Shown piece by piece: positions 1 to 9,527 of a stretch of 64,000 bases of DNA (the stretch's first letter is position 1; every line of letters begins with the position of its first letter). The DNA comes from Macrolepiota albuminosa (lineage: Eukaryota > Basidiomycota > Agaricomycetes > Agaricales > Agaricaceae): NCBI GenBank assembly GCA_027475525.1, contig JAMWFC010000117.1, positions 4,326,183 through 4,390,182 of the forward strand. The letters run 5' to 3'. A program made the position numbers and the translations under genes. The notes under the pieces were generated by a model. It was not told the origin of the DNA, ran no database searches, and worked only from the letters and a program-made list of their open reading frames with translations.

Positions 1-999
1 ATGGTTACGGTATCATGTAGCCGCTGATGACCCAAGCAAGCATCAGAAAAATAAACTGTGTGAAGGCAGCGGAGTGCCTCAAAAGCAAACACAAATTGGG
101 GATACAGAAATATTAGATATTAGAGGGAAAGATAAAATGCGATATACTTACCTAGATTCCAACTGCAAGTGTAGTGACTGCATGAAGTTAGAAAACTCAG
201 TTGGGTGCATGCACCCAGCCTCGTATGTTAACCAAGCAAAAGACATGCTCACATTATAGTCTCGACGAAAGCAAATGCCAGGAAGTGGTTTTTAAATGCG
301 ACACTCTACCAAGGCCTAGATAGAACGATAAAAGCAATTGAAGGAATAAAGAAGGTTGAAGGAATAAAGGAGGCAGTGATGATGGTAAATAAAAAAACCC
401 CAGCCTACGTGACGAAGATCTTTCCAGAACAATGAGGGTCTTCCTGTGAAAATGTCAATACAATGCATACAAGATGGGATCATACTGGGACAAACAAACA
501 ATGAAGCTCGACCTGAAGAGCTGGAGGATATGCAGCTATAATGGTAAAGTAAAGTAGACTCTCTGGATCACATTATCACTGAATGCTCCTGTGTTAGTCA
601 GGAGATTGTATGGGAAGAAGCGAGAAACGTATGGAGAAGAAGAACAAGGGAAACGTGGCTAGAGTGGAATTTATCCACCGTACTAGGCAGCCCTCCAATG
701 AAGATTACAGACGCTGAGAGAAGACTCTCTCTAGGTCTGACCCAGGTATACAAAATACTGAACCTAGAAGCGACCTATTTTATATGGACACTATAATTAA
801 CAGAGTAATAAGAAAAGATGAAGATGATAGTCCATATTCACCACTAGAAATAATTAACAAATGGAATAAGACTCTTCAAAATCACCTCTCTTCTCTAGTA
901 GAAAAACCTGATTTGAACCCCAGGTAAGCAGCACAGCGGGCAAGAGGGCCTTGCCAAGGACGTAGGCCATTAAGCCACTTGAAACGCTACTCCAAAAAA
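1..999 (+). mobile_element. Decayed 3' fragment of an RNase H-bearing LINE
   Basis: No intact ORF. Broken plus-strand frames read like the C-terminal part of the LINE at 9.5-12 kb. A cysteine cluster (CKCSDCMK...GCMHP, about 165-215) matches CKCKKCKE...GCQNPHKC at about 10460-10515. Around 560-600 there is a zinc-knuckle-like DHIITECSC stretch, as found near the 3' end of such elements, followed by a TWLEWNLSTVLGSPP-like segment. An A9 run at 991-999 could be the remains of the poly-A tail. The 5' part lies outside the window. Family assignment rests on similarity to the better copy in this window. Confidence 0.55.
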
Positions 1000-1011
1000 A
1001 AACTCACCCCG

Positions 1012-1276
1012 TTTTTGAAATGAAAATTGAATTTCCAACTAAACCCCACACACATGATTACATAAGTGTTTGTCTGGACAAAGGATTATATAAGCAGCCG
1101 TCCAGACAAATGCTTATATAATCATGTGTGAGGTTTAGTTGGGAATTTAGTTTTTGTTTCTATTTCAAAAATGGACAAAGAATTATATAAGCAGTCGTCC
1201 AGACGAACACTTATATAATCATGTGTTGGGGTTTAGTTGGAAATTTATTTAATTTTTATTTCTATTTCAAAAATGG
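1012..1276. repeat. Foldback (inverted-repeat) element with a tandemly repeated right arm
   Basis: The arm at about 1012-1079 (containing CCAACTAAACCCCACACACA and GTCTGGAC) is the reverse complement of about 1099-1174 (GTCCAGAC...GGTTTAGTTGGG...TATTTCAAAAATGG). About 97 bp further on, the right arm is repeated with several mismatches (about 1175-1276). The spacer is only about 20 bp, so the whole can form a long hairpin. It looks like a non-autonomous DNA element or MITE. No clear target duplication was found and no coding sequence is present. Confidence 0.7.
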
Positions 1277-1922
1277 AGTGTTCATCTAGATGAAGGATTA
1301 TATAATTGGTTGTCAAACTTAATCGGTGTATAGATGACTGAGATGATTGAGGTATTCCTGATCTCCAGAATCTAATTCTAACAACATGTTCCTCAATTGT
1401 ATAGTTTATTCTAATCCGTCTATCTGTCCACTCCGTCCCCCCCTTGTGACAACTACTCAACCTGGTTGCCTACGTGACATACACGTACTGCAATCTATTC
1501 TGATTTCTGATTCTTTGACAACTCCACACTTATATTATTTCGTATGTGAATCCTACTTGTGATATACTATTCCACCCCTTTAGCTAGGAGAGTCCCCTCT
1601 GAGTCGGATGTCACTAAGGCGTCATAAGGCGTTCACACTTAGGAAGATGAATTCACACTCCGCTACTCTGTAAAGAACTAGTCAATGAGACTGAGACGCG
1701 AAAGCCTTTGCTTTGAATTGACAGGCATGACAACTGGCTTGACCTTTTGCCATAAGGGACTCAGCAATGAGACTTCGTCTCACTCTAGACTAAGTCAAAA
1801 ATACATTAGGTAACGTTTGTTCTATGTCTTATTTGAAGTATTAGGATAGCTGGTCGCGGTAAAAAATCGTATTGTCCGACTAAAAAAGGACTCTACGCTA
1901 AAGGGTGGAATACATTTGACAA
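1277..1922. other. Intergenic, no gene seen
   Basis: AT-rich sequence between the foldback repeat and the 3' end of the minus-strand gene at 1923. No ORF with a credible product was seen. It includes the 3' flank of that gene. Confidence 0.5.
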
Positions 1923-3090
1923 TTATACGAAGTCTGCTTCGTCTTCTACTTCTTCAATTTCAACGTATTCATCATCTATTGGCAGATCAACCACGTCTTT
2001 AATCCACATCGGCAGCGAACGTACTGTAGCAGCACGACGATCGGCTTCTTCAGGGTCAGCAAGCAAAATAACGTCTTGGATGTTGAATGAAGTCGTGTCT
2101 CCAAAGTGGCCCTTGTAGACGCTGACTGTGAATGTAGCAATAACAGCGGACCAGTTTGCCACATCAACGTATGCATGAGGCAATGACTGATATTTTTCAA
2201 GGTTGAATTTTTGGTGTCGCCCATCATAAACTGATACTAGAATCGTTATTTAATTATAATAAGCCATAATAGAAAAAAGTGAGTGAATTTTATGGCTTAC
2301 CTGAATCTCTATATGGTCTTACTGCATCAGACCAAGATAACTTGGTGTGGCTGCGATCACCCTTCTTTGTTGTAGAAGCAGGAGCTAGTCTTGTAGATAA
2401 ACCCGGTTTGTCTAAAGAGTCGTTAGCTTTCTATATTAAGTGATGGTCGTTAATTATACTGTATACCTGAACGACTCGTGCTCTTTCTCGTGAGCATTGT
2501 TGTAAGGGAGACGCCATCCTGTTGCGTGATTACTGACAAATTCTCCTTGTTGGAAACCGCTCCAATAAAGGCCATTGCACAAGGAAACGTGCGATCTGAA
2601 AAAGCAACTGATATATAATGTGGGTCTCCTTCGTCAACCAGATGGCTAAACATGACCATTCCAACAAGATAAAAGACGGAAAAGTTTTGCTTGGCTGTAG
2701 AAGATCTTTTTCGCTGAAAGACAAATTCTTGTTGGAAGTCTTGAGGGTTAGCAGCCGTGAGATTGATAACTTGAACGTTACTTGATTTAGGTACACGAAC
2801 GTCCAATTCCATAAGACGACTTGCTACACTAAGAAAGGAGTATTCAAGATTGACAACAGCCTCTTTGGATACTTGAGAAGTTTTGGTATCATAGCATGTA
2901 TAATTAATTGCTTTTAGAACGATAGGTTGTATGTCGTCGGACTTGGCATCTTGTCTAGAGTAATATATAAAAAAAGTCAGCTGATAAAGTGAAGTGATCC
3001 AAATATTTTGACTTACATATTTTGTAAAGTCGAATCGTTTATGAATTCAGCATAAGGTAGTTCAGATACAACATCTTTAGCATGTAGCAT
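1923..3090 (-). CDS. Unknown four-exon gene, about 326 aa, acidic C-terminus
   Basis: I do not recognise the family. Four exons join in frame at GT-AG introns: 3090-3017, 2954-2467, 2411-2301 and 2230-1923, total 981 nt with one terminal stop and no internal stop. That is strong evidence of a real gene. The third exon is rich in S, T, K and R. The last exon has a hydrophobic/aromatic stretch (WSAVIATFTVSVYKG) and ends in a very acidic tail (DDEYVEIEEVEDEADFV). No signal peptide or clear membrane span is visible. The start at 3090 is the first ATG of the first exon found. A further lysine-rich coding-like stretch at about 3400-3200 (KTKKKYKRM, RTPFLDMIRLIDIVGKRQ) on the same strand could be an upstream exon, but I could not join it in frame. 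The gene at 4225 runs the other way, about 1.1 kb upstream. Confidence 0.65.
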
Positions 3091-4224
3091 TCTATGGATT
3101 ATAGTTTAATTAATTGCAGTGGTTGCAAAATATTCAACACATACTGATTGCTGGCACTGGCAATATTTTTTCCTTTATCAAGAATATAACTCAAACCGCT
3201 TTCGTCTGTCTCTTCCCTACAATGTCAATAAGCCTTATCATATCAAGAAAAGGGGTACGATTGAAAACAAACTTTGAGTCCGACTTATTAATATCTTCTT
3301 GCATGTTAGCTTCATTGGAAGTCATTCGCTTGTACTTCTTCTTTGTTTTCTGCTCTAACATGGTAGCTTCAGTGTCTGATTCAGATCTTATTTGTTGTTT
3401 CCTGTACCGTTACTCATTAGAATCAAACACTAATATTGACAATGAAAGTAAAGTAACGTACTTGGCTGAAAGTCGGGCCATTTGGTTGACGCTATGAGAA
3501 AAACTGAAGGCAAAGGTATAAAGGGAGGTTCTTTTCAACCTGATTGTTTTAAAGCATATTTGTTATCCTCAAAAAGTGTTTTCACACTTACCATATTTAG
3601 AGCAATAACAAAAACAGTGGAGTCGCCAATCATTTTTAAGCACGTTAATTTAACTAGAATTAGAAATTATTTTCACACTTGTGTTGATTAGAAGTCGTTT
3701 ATTTTGCTTTCAACATTGGTTTGCTAAGATCAGGTAATTTTTAGTAAGTTTCAACGTGTTAACAAGCAATGTGGCCTATTTCTATCAAAAGCAGTCTGGT
3801 AATTTTTAGCAAGTTTCAAGTTTTATGTTAGCAAGCAATGAGACCTATTTCTGTCAGAAGCAGCATCAGAAGATCATCAAAAGTATCTTCGGTGGTGTTT
3901 GCAACGTCATTTTATATCAAATTAGAATTAGAAGTATAGAATAGAATTAGAAGTAGCATCACAGGATCATCAATAGCATCTTCGGTAGCGCTTATCATTG
4001 GTGCAACGTCACTTTACCTGTTGAAAATCTATCAACATCAATTAGAAGTTATATCATGGAATCACAAATGTGTACTCTATAATAGTGTAATCGATGCAAG
4101 AGGCAACTTCACCGTGGTGTATAAGTTTTTAAATGGTAAGACACTTATTCTTATATAATCATCATAGAGAACAACGTGCTTTACTGCAAGTTTGCCAATG
4201 CCATATTTATATAGTTTCATTCAG
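3091..4224. other. Intergenic between divergent unknown genes
   Basis: Holds the possible extra minus-strand coding stretch at about 3200-3480. It also has two imperfect copies of a segment beginning GGTAATTTTTAG(T/C)AAGTTTCAA (about 3733 and 3799), and two related stretches with AGAATTAGAAGTA and CATCAATAGCATCTTCGGTAG-like sequence (about 3850-4000). A short coding-like stretch (GNFTVVYKFLNG, about 4108-4137) precedes a GTAAG site and may be a 5' exon of the plus-strand gene. Presumably it contains the promoters of both genes; none is identifiable by motif. Confidence 0.4.
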
Positions 4225-5481
4225 ATGTTTGAAATGGACAACCATCAAATGCAATTACTGTCGCAACTTTCCATGAATAAGAGGATTGAAATTTTGAATT
4301 GCAAAGATGCAGGAAAGTCAAAATACACATGTGATTTCTCATTATTTTGATAATATTTTGTATTCATTATAGTCAATCAAGCAACTTCTTTTGCGAACTT
4401 GCGACTCGCAGGTGCCTCCCTTTGTCGCCAACTTGCATACTATGATACAATGCAGAAAATTGAAGAGGCATTTGAAGTCAAGTCTGTCACCGGTGGCTTT
4501 AAATGTCTTGTTTATCGTGGAACGGATTCGGAAGTTTTGCTTGATTTCTCTGGCTTTATTCTAGAGTTCAGGCTTCCTCCTCTTCCAAACAATTATCGGT
4601 CTGTTGCCATATTTGCTGTTATTATTCAATTTTAACTTATTCAAGCTATTATTTAGTGTTCGCCAAAACGAATCCAATTTATTAAATTACTTCGTTACCA
4701 TTATTGCACCAAACAATTGTGATTACTTTGATGACGATTTAGCAGCACTAGATCTTATTTTCTCTTATTTCGATGGAATGTTTGCCAAAGGTAATATGAA
4801 TGCGTATAAACCTTATCAAGTTCTTCCAGGGATACATGCTATTTGCCCAAAAACAAGGATTTGTACACCAAAAGGGCAGAGTCATTCGCTCACTGAAATA
4901 GTACTTCCTGAGACGGTAGACGATCACGGCATTCTTACTGGTCTACTTCAGACTGGTAGATATGTACATACTGATGACAATATTATTGTCTTTCATGAAC
5001 TAGTTCTTAACCATGGAAGCAGGTAAATTTACTTTTATTGATCAATTAATTGAAAAATAAAGCAGTCTTTATAGACAGATGTACAAGCAGATTGCTTATC
5101 CTGGAGTTTTTTGCATCAGGCAACTTGTTGAAGCAAGTATCAGTTTTTGCACCGTCAAGATTGGACAAAAAAATGCACCATTAATTCATCTAGATAAGTT
5201 ACTTCTTGTTGCTAAACATGGAATTATAGTGAGACCCCGTCAAGTAGAGTTTAAGTGCTATAAACTAAAACTTTTACTATCAGTTGTTGGAAAATGAGCT
5301 AGCTAATCAGTCTCGCAATCTTGAATCTGCAGTATCTTGAGGAGTTTGAAAGCGTCATATTGATATTGATGAAGATTTTCCACTTCGACCTACAAAGCGT
5401 ACAAAATTGACTAGTGAGGCAGATTTCGATGAGGATAAAGACTTTCCAAGGGAGGCGCAGTACCAAGATGAATTGAATTAG
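4225..5481 (+). CDS. Unknown five-exon gene, about 349 codons, two in-frame TGA near the 3' end
   Basis: I do not recognise the family. Exons 4225-4330, 4373-4598, 4657-5022, 5075-5228 and 5284-5481 join at GT-AG introns of 42-58 nt and total 1050 nt in one frame. Recognisable pieces are a hydrophobic helix-like start of exon 2 (NLRLAGASLCRQLAYY), an acidic-aromatic stretch in exon 3 (CDYFDDDLAALDLIFSYFDG), and a charged nuclear-type tail (PLRPTKRTKL). Two TGA codons at 5338 and 5347 interrupt the last exon. Both could come from CGA by C-to-T change, the decay pattern seen across this window. If they are real, the protein stops after about 302 aa at NQSRNLESAVS. An extra 5' exon near 4100-4137 is possible. 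It may be an ageing gene or a recent pseudogene. Confidence 0.6.
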
Positions 5482-6639
5482 TATGCTACTATAAGTTGCT
5501 TTTTAAAGTACATGCTGAGAACTCTATATATTCTTCAAATTGCAGTCTGAATGAAGTGTATGTAATTGTTGAATGCAATTGAATATATTCACTTTGAATG
5601 AAATAAAAGAAAAACACAGTTACATGCAAAAACAGGATTGAAAACTTCGCACAGAAGACCCTCACAACATTGTCTAATCTTTCAAATGAGAAAAAAATCA
5701 AGTATTATAATTTTAGGAGTAAGACTTGTTTCTTCTCACTCAGCTGTTTGCCTATACACAAAGTCTTACATTCCATTTGACAATCTTCAAACACATTGCA
5801 ACGATTTATTGTCGAAAAAGCTGAGATCCATTACTTTGGCTACTCTTATCTACATAGAATGCTTGTGCCCAAGAGCTTGGAAATATTGAGCTAAACATAA
5901 AATTATTCATTGATATGTTGGGTCATGGTTCCGAGATATAGCATAGATAGATTGTAGATCGAGGTTATTCCTTGCATGTCAGAAAATGTCTTCAATTTTT
6001 GAAGCCACGTATTTAAATATTTAAGCTTAAGCTTTTTAAGCTTTAACTAAGATATATGCTACGTTATCGCTTATTAGGAATAGAAATATATCAATTAACT
6101 TATCTTTCAGTAAGTATATTCATCATTCAACAAGAAGAACTAGTAAAACATACCAAGTTCTGACAAAAATCATGACATTTCGTCGTCCTTATCAGAGCTG
6201 CCAGTCATGTCTACTCGTCATAGTTTCAGAATAGAATGTAAATAAACATACCAAGTTCTGACAAAGATCATGACAATTTGTTGTCCTTATCAGAGCTGCT
6301 AGTCATGTCTACTCATCATAGTTTCAGAATAGAATGTAAATTTACAACTACTGCACTGCCATATGCACACTGTACATGCATTCTTTAACAAATTACCTAA
6401 CAAAAGATGAATTTTTAAAATCAATTTGACTCATTTACACTAGCAGCAAAGTATGACGCTTTCTTAACACTAGAGATCTTTATTTAATAATATTAATGAG
6501 AGTGCCATGCCAACAGCAAAATAAACATGGTTGAGTACTCATTCTCAACACAATTTTTGGATTCGAACCAAAAGTCATTATCTAATTCAATATTACCTGC
6601 ACAGCCCATCTCAAGATTGACCAGGTGGTACATCTCAGA
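5482..6639. other. AT-rich intergenic
   Basis: No supported gene. It contains weak coding-like scraps at about 5640-5890 and the 98 bp tandem repeat listed separately. Confidence 0.4.
6149..6342. repeat. Two-copy tandem repeat, period about 98 bp
   Basis: TACCAAGTTCTGACAAA..ATCATGACA through GTTTCAGAATAGAATGTAAAT occurs at about 6151-6246 and again from about 6249, with several mismatches. The mismatches and the 98 bp period set it apart from the exact 77 bp duplications elsewhere, so this looks like a genuine old tandem duplication. Confidence 0.8.
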
Positions 6640-6888
6640 TCACACACTCAGACTATTAGTATGTCCAATTACCTCTTCTGCGCGATGACTATTTTTTGAT
6701 GATGTGCCTCCAACAAACAACCACCAACTTGAATCCACAAATGCCTTCAACAAATCATGCAACAAAGACTCATCAATCCACTTTGTAAATCCAACGCCCT
6801 TCCATCCACCAACGTCTTTTGCAGTACCACCTCTTTGAATAAACACACCAAGTGCTAAGCGCTTATTTCTCAACCTTTTCGAATTCAA
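6640..6888 (-). CDS. Possible small unknown ORF, 82 aa
   Basis: An uninterrupted minus-strand ORF with plausible composition: a basic start (MNSKRLRNKRLALGVFIQRG), then tryptophan- and glycine-rich sequence (GGWKGVGFTKWIDESLLHDL, SSWWLFVGG). No family is recognised and no supporting neighbour or splice site was found. It lies next to the imperfect repeats at 6.9-7.16 kb, so it may belong to a decayed mobile element. It could also be a chance ORF. Confidence 0.2.
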   Translation of the reverse strand: MNSKRLRNKRLALGVFIQRGGTAKDVGGWKGVGFTKWIDESLLHDLLKAFVDSSWWLFVGGTSSKNSHRAEEVIGHTNSLSV

Positions 6889-6899
6889 ACCAAAAAGTC

Positions 6900-7160
6900 A
6901 TTGTCCGATCTGTCCGATTCTCAACATTACCTGCACAGCCCAACTCAAAGCTGACAAAGTGACATAACCTTCTCAAATTATTCAGTACGTCCATTACCTC
7001 TTCTATCTATATTCTAACTCAAGGCTAATCAAGTGACGTAAACTTCTCAGACTATTCAGTATGTCCATTACCTTCTTCTAACTCAGGACTGAACATATGG
7101 CATGAACTTCTCAGACTATTAAGTACGTCCATTACCTTTTCTGCAATTGCTATTTTTATA
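6900..7160. repeat. Degenerate tandem repeat, unit about 65-75 bp
   Basis: At least three diverged units share AACTCA(A/G)..., then CTTCTCAGACTATT(C/A)AGTA(T/C)GTCCATTACC (about 6930-7000, 7015-7079 and 7079-7155). A related GTCCAATTACCTCTTCTG occurs at about 6662. The function is unknown. Confidence 0.6.
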
Positions 7161-7275
7161 AATAAAGTTGAAAAATACCCCTTAGTATACTAGTAACCTA
7201 ATTCAATTGACATTATCACCATCGATCTCATAATTTCTGTAGAAGTCTTTTGCAACCATACAATATACCGGTACA

Positions 7276-7930
7276 ATGTACAAACATATCTCAATCACCG
7301 ACATGAGGCAACCACTATTAAAACACATCTCAACATTCCATTTGCAACTCACATCTCCTCTCATAAATACAAATCAGAACCAACAATCTTCTACACCAGC
7401 CAACTCCTCATCTTCAATCGACAGAGATACGAAAATGGAGCTAAAGTCCATGACAAAAAAGTATTGTGCCACGATGAAAAATAACAAAAGATGTATGTGA
7501 CAATCTTATTTATTGCTTCTTTTGGATATGACCTTGATTAATTATTTACACAGTGTACAGCCTTCTAGCCCATGCAGAAAAAGCCGTCGATAATGCAGGC
7601 AAGCACCATTCTCAATATTAAATTTTCTATCAACATACTGACATTACAGCCTTACTTATCAGATGCAGCCATCAACGAAGTGAAAATGAAGAATGAACAG
7701 TTGACGACTACATACTGACATTACAGCCTTACTTATCAGATGCAGCCATCAACGAAGTGAAAATGAAGAATGAACAGTTGACGACTCTAGTACAAAATAT
7801 AGGTAAGTAACATCACATTTAAACTAAGTGATAATAGCTAATGCCGATTGCACTAGAGTCCCACCACCAAGAGTTAATAAATGTCAACAAATATCTGATG
7901 GACGCATACTTGTCAGAAAGTGATGATTGA
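7276..7930 (+). CDS. Small unknown four-exon gene, about 132 aa, with a GC-AG intron
   Basis: Exons 7276-7492, 7554-7598, 7740-7802 and 7857-7930 join in one frame (399 nt) and end at a TGA. No family is recognised. The N-terminal third is polar and Ser/Thr/Asn/Gln-rich; the rest is helical and charged (HAEKAVDNA, INEVKMKNEQLTTL, ESHHQELINVNKYL), as in a short coiled coil, ending in SESDD. Intron 2 starts with GC in a good GC-donor context (GCAG|GCAAGC). Its acceptor and the start of exon 3 are present twice because of a 77 bp tandem duplication (7633-7709, 7710-7786). Using the first copy runs into a stop; removing one copy leaves a normal 64 nt intron. The start ATG at 7276 is the first in the exon; a later one at 7432 is possible. 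Confidence 0.55.
7633..7786. repeat. Exact 77 bp tandem duplication (1)
   Basis: 7633-7709 equals 7710-7786 base for base. It lies across the exon 3 acceptor of the gene at 7276. See the finding on 77 bp duplications. Confidence 0.95.
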
Positions 7931-8100
7931 GATGACGATGATGGCACTACTATACTGACATATACAAGAACCATCATGTTTGTTCTATGCATATATAGTT
8001 ATACCTGGTATATGTAGTCTAAACTGTACATACAAAACAAAATTTCATTTATAGTGTATATAAATAAACAGAGCCAAAAAAAACATACCTATAGCGCAGA

Positions 8101-8186
8101 CTACACCACCAAACCAAACGCCACTCCAAAAAAAAAAAAACAAAAAAAGACAATGTCAAGGTCTAACACCAAACCAAACGCTACTT

Positions 8187-8229
<43 letters not shown>

Positions 8230-8310
8230 AATGACAAGGTCTAAACACCAAATACTACTCCAAAAAAAAAAAAAAAAATGAAAATGAAAATGACAAGGTC
8301 TAACATGCCT
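8101..8310. repeat. Low-complexity A-runs in a short tandem repeat
   Basis: Three copies of a short unit (AA(A)CACCAAA..., CTCC/TTC followed by a long A-run, then CAATG(T/A)CAAGGTCTAA) are separated by poly-A tracts, the longest at about 8189-8228. The lysine-rich ORF here is a by-product of the A-runs and not a gene. Confidence 0.8.
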
Positions 8311-8450
8311 ATACAAACTAATTATAATGGAAGCCGTATAGACTAATTATGATGGAAGCCGCTCTTTCCATAATATAGACTCCGACGCAAAAGAGTGCTA
8401 TGGCATTTCCAAATCTTGATATGATAGCATTAAATTGTACATCTCGAATG

Positions 8451-8604
8451 ACTGGATTAGCATAGCAGACTGGAATACAACAACAATTATCCTTATGACA
8501 AGAATATCTACAGTCGCTTACAAAAACACTGGATTAGCATAGCAGACTGGAATACAACAACAATTATCCTTATGACAAGAATATCTACAGTCGCTTACAA
8601 AAAC
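8451..8604. repeat. Exact 77 bp tandem duplication (2)
   Basis: 8451-8527 equals 8528-8604. The match runs on two more bases by chance. Confidence 0.95.
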
Positions 8605-8613
8605 ACGCTGTGT

Positions 8614-8767
8614 ATGCTTTACCAAGAAATGATCAAGTATTTTGATCCATGTGATGAAGGACTGGATGATCTATTGTCAATGATATGGCCATGCTTTACC
8701 AAGAAATGATCAAGTATTTTGATCCATGTGATGAAGGACTGGATGATCTATTGTCAATGATATGGCC
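8614..8767. repeat. Exact 77 bp tandem duplication (3)
   Basis: 8614-8690 equals 8691-8767, only 10 bp after the previous duplication. The flanking bases differ on both sides. Confidence 0.95.
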
Positions 8768-9110
8768 CATCTGTTCATTTCACTGTCACTAGACAGTACC
8801 TCGACGTTTTAAGTGGTTATAACGTCAAAAATCTAGTATTTTGGTGAGTTTTTCTATTTTACTTTATATTAGCGCTTTTTTACATATTGTATCTTTATAA
8901 TGTCAGCTCTTATACCCATCATGACCTGCGCACGCGACACCTCACTCTAAAAGGATTCGATACAAACCAACAATTAGTCGCCGCCTTTCACGTACATTGT
9001 AGCGACAACAATTGATACCTTGACAAAGCATTCACTTACGTGTATTCGGGCGATTCATACAGCTGGACGGCGGAAAATATCATCGTCAAGCACGTTGTTC
9101 CCAGCCACGT

Positions 9111-9527
9111 AACTTGATACCATATTTTCAACACAGCTTCAAAAATCATTGTAAGTCTTCGTTTACTCTTCAAGTTTACTTCGAACTCATTTTATTACAA
9201 GTGCGCATATATTATTACAACACAAAACAATAACGACACATCAATAGGTAGTATTACTTTCTTTTCATAGGTAAGTTAACTTTCATTTTCACGATTACAA
9301 TGTGCTATATGTTTTTTTCAAACAGATTTTATTTTATTTATTTATTTTATTATAGAATAATATTATATATATTATGTATATTATACCACTTAATGTATGT
9401 ATTCATATCATATCATTTATCATTATCATATCTATATCTATACATACATAATGTATAACGTACCACTTAATGTATGTATTCATATCATATCATTTATCAT
9501 TATCATATCTATATCTATACATACATA
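9111..9527. repeat. AT-rich simple sequence with a 77 bp-period duplication (4)
   Basis: TA-rich low-complexity sequence before the LINE. 9384-9459 recurs at 9461-9536 (76 identical bases, period 77), so the second copy runs a few bases into the next feature. No gene was seen. Confidence 0.85.

Larger units (their letters stand above)
8401..9110 (+). pseudogene. Coding-like debris of an unknown gene
   Basis: Several plus-strand stretches look protein-coding but sit in different frames: YQEMIKYFDPCDEGLDDLL (about 8620-8675), FTVTRQYLDVLSGYNVKNL (about 8779-8835), then after a GTGAGT...CAG intron-like gap HHDLRTRHLTLKGFDTNQQL, continuing to AENIIVKHVVPSHVT (about 8915-9110) with one TGA. Two 77 bp tandem duplications lie in the same interval and add to the frame confusion. 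I do not recognise the protein. It may be a multi-exon gene whose introns I could not place. Confidence 0.3.

Noticed and set aside
8101..8316. Lysine-rich (plus) and phenylalanine-rich (minus) ORFs
   Set aside because: They are the two strands of long A-runs in a simple repeat, not genes.
7633..8767. A minisatellite or exon-duplication system in the 7.6-8.8 kb genes
   Set aside because: The same 77 bp period recurs in unrelated transposons, so an assembly cause is far more likely than biology.
8451..8767. CRISPR-like or other spaced repeats
   Set aside because: Only two adjacent copies per sequence, no spacers, and the host is eukaryotic.
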